A stretch of DNA of 6,016 nucleotides from contig DUSB01000112.1 in the NCBI GenBank assembly GCA_012840625.1, forward strand, positions 1 through 6,016. Reading direction: 5' to 3'. The stretch is from Syntrophomonadaceae bacterium. GTDB lineage: Bacteria; Bacillota; Syntrophomonadia; Syntrophomonadales; Syntrophomonadaceae. The notes under the pieces were generated by a model that was given only the letters and a program-made list of their open reading frames with translations, was not told the DNA's origin and ran no database searches. The position numbers were made by a program, and so were the translations under genes. Below, in pieces: positions 1 to 5,581 of the stretch. Numbering within the stretch: the first letter of the stretch is position 1; every line of letters begins with the position of its first letter.

Positions 1-156
1 CAGTTAATTGTGGAAGCCAGACAGCAGGGTCCTTTTGTGTCCGTAGAAGATTTTCAAAATCGTACTCGTTTGAATAAAACGGCGATGGAAATGCTGCGCG
101 AAGAAAACTGCTTCCAGGACCTGCCTGAGAGTACTCAAATGAGCCTGTTTGCATAA
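1..156 (+). CDS. polC: DNA polymerase III alpha subunit, PolC type (C-terminal end only)
   Basis: Frame 1 is open from the first base to TAA at 154-156 and gives the last 51 residues of a protein that starts outside the window. The text QGPFVSVEDFQNRTRLNKTA, then MLREENCFQDLPESTQMSLFA, follows the PolC C-terminal pattern (a helix-hairpin-helix-like segment of the form S-x-EDxQxR, then GCL-like and LPE-x-x-Q). The end QMSLF (nt 136-150) matches the C-terminal beta-clamp binding motif of Gram-positive PolC (QLSLF in Bacillus), so the true end of the gene appears intact. PolC is the replicative polymerase of low-GC Gram-positives and carries its proofreading exonuclease in the same chain, but those domains lie upstream and are not visible here. 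One extra alanine follows the clamp motif. No strong terminator is seen between the stop and the next promoter. Confidence 0.93.
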   Translation, partial: QLIVEARQQGPFVSVEDFQNRTRLNKTAMEMLREENCFQDLPESTQMSLFA

Positions 157-224
157 GGCTTTTAACCGCGATGTAAAACTTCTATATTTAGCGGCCTGAC
201 CGCCCATAAACCCCTTATAGAGAA

Positions 225-236
225 ACAGCTTGCTGT
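225..236. repeat. Short dyad abutting the -35 element
   Basis: ACAGC-TT-GCTGT is a perfect 5-base inverted repeat with a 2-base centre. The centre is too small for a good RNA hairpin, so if it matters it would be a DNA operator. It lies one base upstream of the proposed -35 box at 238. A repeat this short can arise by chance, and no regulator family is recognised from it. Confidence 0.25.
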
Positions 237-237
237 C

Positions 238-267
238 TTGAATAATTATTGTTTATTGTGTTATACT
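238..267 (+). promoter_or_regulatory. Putative SigA extended -10 promoter of the rimP-nusA-infB operon
   Basis: A -35-like TTGAAT (238-243, 4 of 6 consensus bases) is followed after 18 bases by TATACT (262-267, 5 of 6). The bases TG at 259-260, one base before the -10 box, make an extended -10 (TGnTATACT), which can offset the weak -35. The surrounding DNA is AT-rich. Transcription would start near 274 and give a leader of about 120 bases before rimP. The position, 82 bases after the polC stop and upstream of the first gene of a tight operon, supports it. Start mapping is not available, so this is a motif-based call. Confidence 0.6.
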
Positions 268-291
268 TCACTTAAGCTTACTTATATTTGC

Positions 292-327
292 GAGAAAAAG
301 AGTGGGTGCCGACCCACTCTTTCTCTT
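292..327 (+). terminator. Hairpin with pyrimidine-rich tail: polC terminator and/or attenuator in the rimP operon leader
   Basis: AAGAGTGGGT (298-307) pairs perfectly with ACCCACTCTT (312-321) across a GCCG loop. The stem can continue by pairing GAGA (292-295) with TCTC (322-325), leaving a 2-base bulge on the 5' side. The 3' arm runs into TTTCTCTTG, a U-rich but interrupted tract, so this looks like an intrinsic terminator with an imperfect U run. It begins only about 18-24 bases after the predicted start near 274, which places it inside the rimP leader. It could therefore end polC read-through transcripts, attenuate the operon, or both. Weaker flanking complementarity (TATATT 283-288 with AATATA 330-335) could lengthen the structure. 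Confidence 0.65.
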
Positions 328-378
328 GTAATATATGGGTACATAACAATCAGTTGACGGAAGATTTAAGTGTTTTAT

Positions 379-386
379 GGGGGTGG
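379..386 (+). promoter_or_regulatory. Ribosome binding site that sets the rimP start
   Basis: GGGGGTGG can form eight consecutive pairs with the 16S 3' end, counting two G-U wobbles, and lies 7 bases before GTG at 394. An in-frame GTG at 370 lies upstream of this site and has no comparable purine run before it. The site therefore decides for the 394 start. The 12 bases TATGGGGGTGGT (376-387) recur exactly before infB. Confidence 0.7.
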
Positions 387-393
387 TAGTAAG

Positions 394-855
394 GTGAGCA
401 GGAAAAGCCTAGCAATTGAAATCGAAAGGCAGATCCAGGTTGAGTTAGAGAAGGTTGGAATCGAAGTTCTGGAAGTGGAATATCGTAAAGAGCATGGGGA
501 TCTTATGCTGCGGGTTTACATAGATACAGAATCGGGAGTAACACTCGATACCTGTTCCCGGGCTACCGGTATCATAAAGGAGATTATCGGTCAAAATGAG
601 CAGATTTCATATGATCATTTAGAAGTATCCTCTCCCGGTATTGACCGTAAATTGGTAAAAGACAGAGATTTTGAAAGATTTAAGGGCGAGAGAGTAAAAG
701 TAAAATTGCTTCAAGCGCTCGACGGACAAAAGGTTTGGGTGGGACAGCTGGCAGAACGAAATCAAGATAATTTGGTACTGCTTGGCGATAAAGGTACCGT
801 TATTCACTTACCCAGAGAACTGATTTCGTTTGTGCGACTGCACCCGGATTTATAA
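394..855 (+). CDS. rimP: Ribosome maturation factor RimP
   Basis: Encodes a 153-residue protein, the usual length for RimP (YlxS/YhbC family), a cytoplasmic factor that binds the free 30S subunit and helps assemble its head and central region. The N-terminal alpha/beta domain (about residues 1-88) carries LRVYID (39-44) and the family signature LEVSSPGIDRKL (76-87). The C-terminal SH3-like domain (about 90-153) starts at RDFERFKGERVKVKL and ends in the expected strand-rich segment. GTG at 394 is chosen because a strong SD site ends 7 bases upstream. The in-frame GTG at 370 would add eight residues (VFYGGGSK) that simply translate the SD region. It is the first gene of the operon, and nusA starts 17 bases after its stop. 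Identity is firm; the start is likely but not proven. Confidence 0.95.
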   Translation: MSRKSLAIEIERQIQVELEKVGIEVLEVEYRKEHGDLMLRVYIDTESGVTLDTCSRATGIIKEIIGQNEQISYDHLEVSSPGIDRKLVKDRDFERFKGERVKVKLLQALDGQKVWVGQLAERNQDNLVLLGDKGTVIHLPRELISFVRLHPDL

Positions 856-872
856 TTGAGGAGGAAAAAATA

Positions 873-2048
873 ATGTCCAGTGAACTGATTCAGGCATTGA
901 ATGAGTTGGAAAAAGAAAGGGGCATTCCCAAAGAAGCGTTAATTGATGCGATTAAGACCGCTTTAAATACAGCTTATAAGAAAAACTTTGGCACGGTGCA
1001 AAACGTAAATGTTGAACTGAATGAAGCAACCGGAGATGTTTGTGTTTATGCACAGAAAAAAATAGTAGCTGAGGTTCAAGATGAAGGGATGGAGATTTCA
1101 CTTCAGGATGCAAAGGAAATTAACCCGGACTGTGAATTAGACGATGTAATCCTGGTGGAGGTTACTCCTTCTAATTTTGGACGCATTGCTACCCAAACAG
1201 CCAAACAGGTGGTGGTACAAAAACTTAGAGAAGCAGAACGCAGCATGATTTACGAAGAATTTGCCGAACGTGAAGGAGAAGTAGTGACCGGTACCATTCA
1301 GCGTATTGAGTCGCGCATTATTATAGTGAATCTTGGCCGTACGGAAGGGATTATGCTGCCATCTGATCAAATCAATACGGAGAGGTATGAGGTTGGTCAG
1401 CGGATAAAAGGCTATATTTATGAAGTAAAAAACACTTCCAAGGGTCCTAATATCTTTATCTCACGTACTCATCAGGCCTTTTTAAAACGCCTGTTTGAGC
1501 TGGAGGTACCGGAGATTTATGAAGGCCTGGTAGAAATTAAATCGATTGCCAGAGAGGCTGGTTCAAGGTCAAAGATAGCCGTTTATTCTTTGGATGACAA
1601 GATTGATCCAGTGGGTGCCTGTGTAGGTCCCCGTGGCATACGTGTACAAAATATTGTCAGTGAATTAAACGGTGAGAAAATTGATATTATTAAGTACAGT
1701 AAAGAAGCGGAAAGCTATATTGCCAACGCTTTAAGTCCCTCCAAAGTTCTGCATGTAATAACCAATGAGGAAGAGAAGGTGGCACGGGTTGTGGTACCTG
1801 ATTATCAACTGTCCCTGGCCATTGGTAAAGAGGGGCAAAATGCCCGCTTGGCAGCAAAACTTACTGGATGGAAAGTAGATATCAAAAGCGAAAGCCAGTA
1901 TATCGAAAGTCTGACTGAAGAAGACCAGGAAGCTGAAAGTCAGGATCTTGAAAACCAGGATGTAGAAAGCCTGGAGAGCGAAGATCTGGAAGCTGAGAGT
2001 CAGGATATAGAAAGCCATAACATGGAGGAGAATGAGGTCGATGGCTAA
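873..2048 (+). CDS. nusA: Transcription termination/antitermination factor NusA
   Basis: The 391-residue product is NusA, which binds RNA polymerase and nascent RNA, promotes pausing and intrinsic termination, and takes part in rRNA antitermination. Domains in order: an N-terminal polymerase-binding domain (about 1-125, opening SSELIQALNELEKERGI); an S1 domain (about 135-200, EGEVVTGTIQRIESR to IFISRTH); KH1 (about 201-277, with VGPRGIRVQNI at 251-261); and KH2 (about 278-340, with AIGKEGQNARLA at 316-327). Bacillota NusA normally ends near here and lacks the C-terminal acidic repeats of the E. coli protein. This one adds a tail (341-391) with 21 Asp/Glu and no Lys or Arg, partly made of a 20-residue repeat. 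ATG at 873 follows GAGGAGG (858-864) by 8 bases. The end overlaps ylxR by 8 bases. A hairpin in the operon leader suggests possible autoregulation. Confidence 0.97.
   Translation: MSSELIQALNELEKERGIPKEALIDAIKTALNTAYKKNFGTVQNVNVELNEATGDVCVYAQKKIVAEVQDEGMEISLQDAKEINPDCELDDVILVEVTPSNFGRIATQTAKQVVVQKLREAERSMIYEEFAEREGEVVTGTIQRIESRIIIVNLGRTEGIMLPSDQINTERYEVGQRIKGYIYEVKNTSKGPNIFISRTHQAFLKRLFELEVPEIYEGLVEIKSIAREAGSRSKIAVYSLDDKIDPVGACVGPRGIRVQNIVSELNGEKIDIIKYSKEAESYIANALSPSKVLHVITNEEEKVARVVVPDYQLSLAIGKEGQNARLAAKLTGWKVDIKSESQYIESLTEEDQEAESQDLENQDVESLESEDLEAESQDIESHNMEENEVDG
1928..2017 (+). repeat. Direct repeat of 60-base period inside the 3' end of nusA
   Basis: Bases 1928-1957 and 1988-2017 match at 26 of 30 positions and are offset by 60 bases, exactly 20 codons, so the frame is kept. 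The repeat encodes EAESQDLE (353-360) and EAESQDIE (373-380). Shorter related units (NQDVE, SEDLE) lie between them, suggesting that a small QD-x-E unit was multiplied. Acidic repeat tails of this kind can grow and shrink by slippage or unequal recombination; that origin is inferred. Confidence 0.75.
2024..2030 (+). promoter_or_regulatory. Ribosome binding site of ylxR, inside the nusA coding end
   Basis: GGAGGAG lies within the last codons of nusA and ends 10 bases before ATG at 2041. It is only one base from the alternative in-frame ATG at 2032, far too close for initiation there. The site therefore favours the 2041 start and implies that ribosomes finishing nusA can pass to ylxR. Confidence 0.65.
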
Positions 2049-2319
2049 ACCCAGAAAAGTACCCCAGCGTATGTGTGTAGGCTGTAGAGCAATGAAAAAT
2101 AAAAAAGAGCTTATTCGTATAGTTCGTACGCCTGATGGGAATATAGAAATCGATCCAACCGGAAAAAAAGCAGGGCGTGGTGCCTATATTTGCCCCGATA
2201 CAGAGTGTTTAGAGCGGGCTATTCGTGGTAAAAGCCTGCAGAAAGCTCTGCAAACTGAGGTATCGGCTGCTATTATTGCCGACCTCAAGGAAAGATTGAC
2301 ATCGGGTTTTGTTGATTAA
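2041..2319 (+). CDS. rnpM: YlxR/RnpM family protein (RNase P modulator)
   Basis: A 92-residue basic protein of the YlxR family (DUF448), which sits between nusA and infB in many bacteria. The whole signature is present: PQRMCVGCRAMKNKKELIRI (8-27), the segment around IEIDPTGKK (35-43), GRGAYICP (45-52) and ECLERAIRGKSLQKAL (55-70). The Bacillus subtilis homologue has been named RnpM because it binds the RNase P RNA and modulates RNase P activity in vitro; that role is transferred here by family. Cysteines at 12 and 15 (CVGC) and at 51 and 56 could form a metal site, but this is only suggested by spacing. ATG at 2041 is preferred to an in-frame ATG at 2032 because of the SD position and the family's short N terminus. 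It overlaps nusA by 8 bases, so translational coupling is likely. Confidence 0.93.
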   Translation: MAKPRKVPQRMCVGCRAMKNKKELIRIVRTPDGNIEIDPTGKKAGRGAYICPDTECLERAIRGKSLQKALQTEVSAAIIADLKERLTSGFVD

Positions 2320-2323
2320 GGTG
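2318..2323 (+). promoter_or_regulatory. Ribosome binding site that sets the TTG start of ylxQ
   Basis: AAGGTG overlaps the last bases of ylxR and ends 9 bases before TTG at 2333. Other possible in-frame starts (TTG 2309, TTG 2312, GTG 2321) lie before or inside this site and have no SD of their own. The call rests on spacing and on the start of family homology. Confidence 0.55.
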
Positions 2324-2332
2324 TGTGATAGT

Positions 2333-2677
2333 TTGAAAGAGATATACAATTTAATAGGCTTGGCTCATCGTGCCGGTAAGATTTCATCAGGTACGATGGC
2401 AGCCAAAACGAGTTTACTAAGAAAAAGAGCATGTTTATTGATAATGAGTGCAGATATATCCGCTAACACCAGGGAAATCTTACTGGCGTCCTGTACTAAG
2501 AACGATATTCCCTGGCTGGTTATGGGTGATAGATATGAATTAGGTACTTGTGTGGGCAAACCTTACCGGGTGGCAGTTACAATAAATGATTCCGGGTTTG
2601 CAGCAGCAATCCAGGACATTCTCGAAGAAATAGGTGAAGAGGCAAATCGTATGGGGGTGGTGGAATGGCGAAAATAA
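2333..2677 (+). CDS. ylxQ: L7Ae/L30e/S12e/Gadd45 family RNA-binding protein YlxQ
   Basis: The 114-residue product belongs to the L7Ae superfamily of small RNA-binding proteins. Bacillus YbxF and YlxQ have been shown to bind kink-turn RNA; the cellular target of YlxQ is not known. Visible family features are LIGLAHRAGKISSG (7-20), the strand ACLLIMSADIS with NT after it (33-46), C54 in the segment before DIP (59-61), and ELGTCVGKPYRVAVTINDSGFA (69-90). After the core there is a short tail ending EWRK. TTG at 2333 is preferred because AAGGTG stands 9 bases upstream and homologues begin just before the LGLAxRAGK segment. Starting at 2309, 2312 or 2321 would add up to eight residues. The gene begins 13 bases after ylxR ends and overlaps infB by 13 bases. 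Confidence 0.9.
   Translation: MKEIYNLIGLAHRAGKISSGTMAAKTSLLRKRACLLIMSADISANTREILLASCTKNDIPWLVMGDRYELGTCVGKPYRVAVTINDSGFAAAIQDILEEIGEEANRMGVVEWRK
2653..2660 (+). promoter_or_regulatory. Ribosome binding site of infB, within the end of ylxQ
   Basis: GGGGGTGG ends 4 bases before ATG at 2665. It is part of the 12-base element TATGGGGGTGGT (2650-2661), identical to bases 376-387 before rimP. Because it lies inside ylxQ codons, infB initiation is probably coupled to ylxQ translation. Confidence 0.7.
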
Positions 2678-5163
2678 GAGTGCATGAACTAGCAAAAGAA
2701 ATGGGGCTTTCCAGTAAAGAAATGGTTAAAATTCTGCTTGAATTAGGTTTAGACGTCAAAAACCATATGAGTACCATCGAGGATACCCAGGCTAACTGGG
2801 TACGCAAGCAGATGCAAGAACAATCCAAGACTGACGATAAAGGAGCCCCCGGGCGTAAACGGGAGGAAAAAGCGAAGGGTAAAAAGGATAAGCCAGAATC
2901 AACCAAAAAAACCCAGCCACAAATGGATCGCCAGCCTAAAAAAGCTGTAACGACCCCCGAGGAAAAAGATTCCCCCAGCCAGGCAGATAAATCTGATAAA
3001 AAGAGCTCCCGACCAAAACAGGAGCCTGAAAAGAAAACGGCCCAAGCATCGGCTGCCAGGATAGCCCGGGATGACAAAAAAATGGAGTCCCGGAAAACGG
3101 CTGATATTCGTGCAACCAGGAATGGTAAAGCGAAAGAGAGAAAGCGGCAGGCAGATGCACCCGCCGCTGGAAAGTCTTCATCGGGGGTAAAAACCAGTGA
3201 TGGGAATGCCCGCCCTGAAGCCGGACGCAAAGGAGAGCGCCAGCAGCCGGCCAGCAAGCAGGCTGCATCTAAAGAAGGGGCTCGCGGCCAGAAAGGTAGT
3301 CAGCAGAAATCGCGTAAAGATTCTCCTGCAGGACGCAGAAAGGATTACAGTCGTCCGCAGCGTAAACCCAAACATAAAAAGAAAAAGGAAGAATCGGTTC
3401 AGGCAACCCCGAAAAAAATTCGGGTAGGTGATTCTATACAGGTCCGGGATCTGGCTGAAAAATTAAACAAGACTTCAGCAGAAATCGTCAAAAAACTTAT
3501 GGAACTGGGTACCATGGCTACCATTAATCAAGAGATTGATTTTGATACTGTTGAAATCCTGTGTAATTTAATGAATGTTGAAGTAGAGCACGAACTCAGC
3601 CAGGAACAGAAACTCCTGGATGGGATCATGGAAAATGAGGACAGTGAGGAAGATCTTCTTCCCAGACCGCCTATTGTTACTGTAATGGGGCATGTTGACC
3701 ATGGCAAAACCTCACTATTAGACCGTGTCCGTAAAGCTGATGTGGTCTCGGGAGAGGCCGGTGGCATTACCCAGCATATAGGTGCGTATCAGGTCCAGGT
3801 CAATGGGCAAAGAATTACATTTATCGACACCCCGGGTCATGAGGCCTTTACTGCTATGCGGGCCAGGGGGGCAGTCTTAACCGATATTGTTATTCTGGTA
3901 GTGGCTGCGGATGACGGGGTCATGCCGCAGACCGTAGAAGCGATTAACCATATTCGGGCGGCAGAAGTTCCTTTTATTGTGGCCCTGAATAAAATGGATA
4001 AACCGGAAGCCAATCCAGAAAGAGTGATGCAGCAGCTGACCGAATATAATATCATCCCCGAAGAATGGGGCGGTGATACCATGTTTATTCCGGTATCGGC
4101 CAAGAGTGGGATCGGCATAGAAAATCTGCTGGAAATGGTTTTATTGATTGCGGAGATCCATGAATTAAAGGCTAACCCCAATCGCCCTGCTGATGGTGTG
4201 GTTATAGAGGGTAAGCTGGATAAAGGTCGGGGCCCCGTAGCAACCGTACTTATTCAGAATGGAACACTTAATATAGGTGACTGTGTGGTATGCGGTACCA
4301 GCTGGGCCAGAGTTCGCGCCATGACTGATTATCGTGGGCGTAAGGTGGAAAAGGCAACGCCTTCTATGCCGGTTGAGATTACTGGCTGGTCTGATGTACC
4401 TGAAGCCGGTGAACGAGTCATTGCCTGTGAAGAGAAAATTGCCAAGGAATTGGCTGAGTTACGCTTTACGGAAAAACGCATGGAAGAACATCGTACCAGC
4501 AGCCGTATATCTCTGGATGACTTCTTTAAACAGATGCAAGATGCTGAAGTCAGAGAGTTGAATTTGATCATTAAAGGTGATGTGCAGGGATCGATTGAGG
4601 CACTGGTTCAATCACTGCTGGGCATCGATAATCCAGAAGTAAAAGTCAACGTAATTCATAGTGCGGTGGGCGCGATTACAGAAACAGATGTGATGCTGGC
4701 TTCTGCTTCCAATGCTATCATTATTGGTTTTAATGTTCGTCCGGATGTGAATGCCCGTAAATACGCAGAAGAGGAAAACATTGATGTCCGTTTGTATCGC
4801 GTCATTTATGAAGCCATTGAAGATGTCAAAAAAGCTATGGCAGGCCTGCTGGATCCTGAATATAAAGAAAAATATCTGGGGCGTGCTGAAGTTAGAGAAA
4901 CATTTAAGGTTCCTAATGTCGGCATGATAGGAGGCTGCTATGTCATTGATGGCAAAATGCAGCGCAACGCTGAGATACGAGTGCTGCGAGATGGTGTGAT
5001 CGTCTACGAAGGTAAGGTATCTTCACTAAAACGTTTTAAGGATGATGCCAGAGAAGTTGTGGAAGGCTATGAATGTGGTATTGGCATTAAAGATTTTAAT
5101 GACATTAAAGAAGGGGACATTCTGGAAGCTTATGTTTTAGAAGAAATACCACGCAAGATTTAA
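2665..5163 (+). CDS. infB: Translation initiation factor IF-2
   Basis: The 832-residue product is IF-2, the GTPase that brings formyl-Met-tRNA to the 30S subunit and drives 50S joining. Order of parts: an IF2_N domain (1-52, KIRVHELAKEMGLSSKEMVK); a long low-complexity Lys/Arg/Ser/Gln/Ala-rich linker (about 53-248); a second IF2_N-like domain (about 251-305, KIRVGDSIQVRDLAEKLNK); a G domain with G1 GHVDHGKT (342-349), G2 region GGITQHIG (366-373), G3 DTPGHE (388-393), G4 NKMD (442-445) and G5 SAK (478-480); a beta-barrel domain II (about 510-600); domain III (about 630-725); and the C-terminal fMet-tRNA binding barrel (about 735-832, with GGCYVIDGKMQR at 756-767). All nucleotide-binding motifs are intact. 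ATG at 2665 follows a strong SD site and matches the family start. It overlaps ylxQ by 13 bases, and rbfA follows after 34 bases. Confidence 0.98.
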   Translation: MAKIRVHELAKEMGLSSKEMVKILLELGLDVKNHMSTIEDTQANWVRKQMQEQSKTDDKGAPGRKREEKAKGKKDKPESTKKTQPQMDRQPKKAVTTPEEKDSPSQADKSDKKSSRPKQEPEKKTAQASAARIARDDKKMESRKTADIRATRNGKAKERKRQADAPAAGKSSSGVKTSDGNARPEAGRKGERQQPASKQAASKEGARGQKGSQQKSRKDSPAGRRKDYSRPQRKPKHKKKKEESVQATPKKIRVGDSIQVRDLAEKLNKTSAEIVKKLMELGTMATINQEIDFDTVEILCNLMNVEVEHELSQEQKLLDGIMENEDSEEDLLPRPPIVTVMGHVDHGKTSLLDRVRKADVVSGEAGGITQHIGAYQVQVNGQRITFIDTPGHEAFTAMRARGAVLTDIVILVVAADDGVMPQTVEAINHIRAAEVPFIVALNKMDKPEANPERVMQQLTEYNIIPEEWGGDTMFIPVSAKSGIGIENLLEMVLLIAEIHELKANPNRPADGVVIEGKLDKGRGPVATVLIQNGTLNIGDCVVCGTSWARVRAMTDYRGRKVEKATPSMPVEITGWSDVPEAGERVIACEEKIAKELAELRFTEKRMEEHRTSSRISLDDFFKQMQDAEVRELNLIIKGDVQGSIEALVQSLLGIDNPEVKVNVIHSAVGAITETDVMLASASNAIIIGFNVRPDVNARKYAEEENIDVRLYRVIYEAIEDVKKAMAGLLDPEYKEKYLGRAEVRETFKVPNVGMIGGCYVIDGKMQRNAEIRVLRDGVIVYEGKVSSLKRFKDDAREVVEGYECGIGIKDFNDIKEGDILEAYVLEEIPRKI

Positions 5164-5197
5164 TAGTATTTGTTCCCAAAACAAGGGGGAAAGACCC

Positions 5198-5581
5198 ATG
5201 AGTAAACGAAGACAGGAAAGAATGGCTGTAGAAATACAACGTATTTTGGCCTCCATTATCTATGAAATGAAAGATCCCAGAGTGGATTTTACCAGAGTTT
5301 CGATTACCAAAGTGGAGGTTGCCAATGATATTAGCTATGCACGTGTTTATGTAAGTATTTTAGCAGATGAGGATAAGCAGAAGGAGACCATACATGCGCT
5401 GCAGAACGCCAAGGGCTTTATTCGTAGCGAGATGGCCAAGTTTTTAAATACCCGTCACATTCCAGAACTTGATATACGCCTGGATCGCTCCATTGAACAC
5501 GGAATTCATATATCCTCCTTGCTGGATAAGATTAAGGAAGCAGAGGCAAAAGACACAAATGGGGGAGAAAATGGTGAATAA
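5198..5581 (+). CDS. rbfA: 30S ribosome-binding factor RbfA
   Basis: A 127-residue KH-fold protein that binds the immature 30S subunit near the 5' end helix of 16S rRNA and helps late maturation, especially in the cold. Family features include RRQERMAVEIQRILASII (4-21), MKDPRV (24-29), the ITKVEVANDISYARVYVS run (36-53), AKGFIRSEMAKFLNTRHIPEL (71-91) and the end segment DRSIEHGIHISSLLDKI (96-112). The last 15 residues are hydrophilic and Asn/Gly/Glu-rich. ATG at 5198 follows AAGGGGG (5183-5189) by 8 bases. The gap after infB is 34 bases and holds no convincing terminator, so it belongs to the same transcript. Its end overlaps the next gene by 11 bases. Confidence 0.96.
   Translation: MSKRRQERMAVEIQRILASIIYEMKDPRVDFTRVSITKVEVANDISYARVYVSILADEDKQKETIHALQNAKGFIRSEMAKFLNTRHIPELDIRLDRSIEHGIHISSLLDKIKEAEAKDTNGGENGE

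Noticed and set aside
4..207. Minus-strand open frame over the polC end
   Set aside because: It overlaps the clear PolC C terminus in antisense and has no supporting features.
187..210. TTTA-GCGG / CCGC-CCA-TAAA hairpin as the polC terminator
   Set aside because: The GC stem is only 4 bp, there is a 3-base bulge, and no T run follows. It is too weak to call.
354..379. TTGACG as a second -35 box before rimP
   Set aside because: No acceptable -10 box stands about 17 bases downstream, and a start from it would fall at or after the rimP start codon.
370..393. Upstream GTG start for rimP
   Set aside because: It would translate the strong SD site as GGGS and lacks its own SD; GTG at 394 has correct spacing.
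157..393. Riboswitch, T-box or small RNA gene in the polC-rimP gap
   Set aside because: Apart from the promoter, the short dyad and the single hairpin, no conserved RNA motif or further stem set could be recognised.
1731..2018. Minus-strand open frame opposite the end of nusA
   Set aside because: It mirrors the repetitive acidic tail (Phe/Leu-rich in reverse), and no SD or family signature was noticed.
2309..2332. Upstream TTG or GTG starts for ylxQ
   Set aside because: They overlap the end of ylxR and precede or cover the AAGGTG SD; TTG at 2333 is better spaced and matches the family N terminus.
2577..3257. 226-codon open frame on the minus strand opposite the start of infB
   Set aside because: It is antisense to the basic low-complexity linker of IF-2, has no recognisable family features, and is explained by the Lys/Arg/Gln-rich composition on the + strand. 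Other minus-strand frames at 2936-3268 and 3178-3375 share this origin.
3501..3516. Internal ATG at 3514 as a start for a short IF-2 form
   Set aside because: Shorter IF-2 forms are known in some bacteria, but the bases before this ATG (GGAACTGGGTACC) give no convincing SD, and it would split the second IF2_N module.
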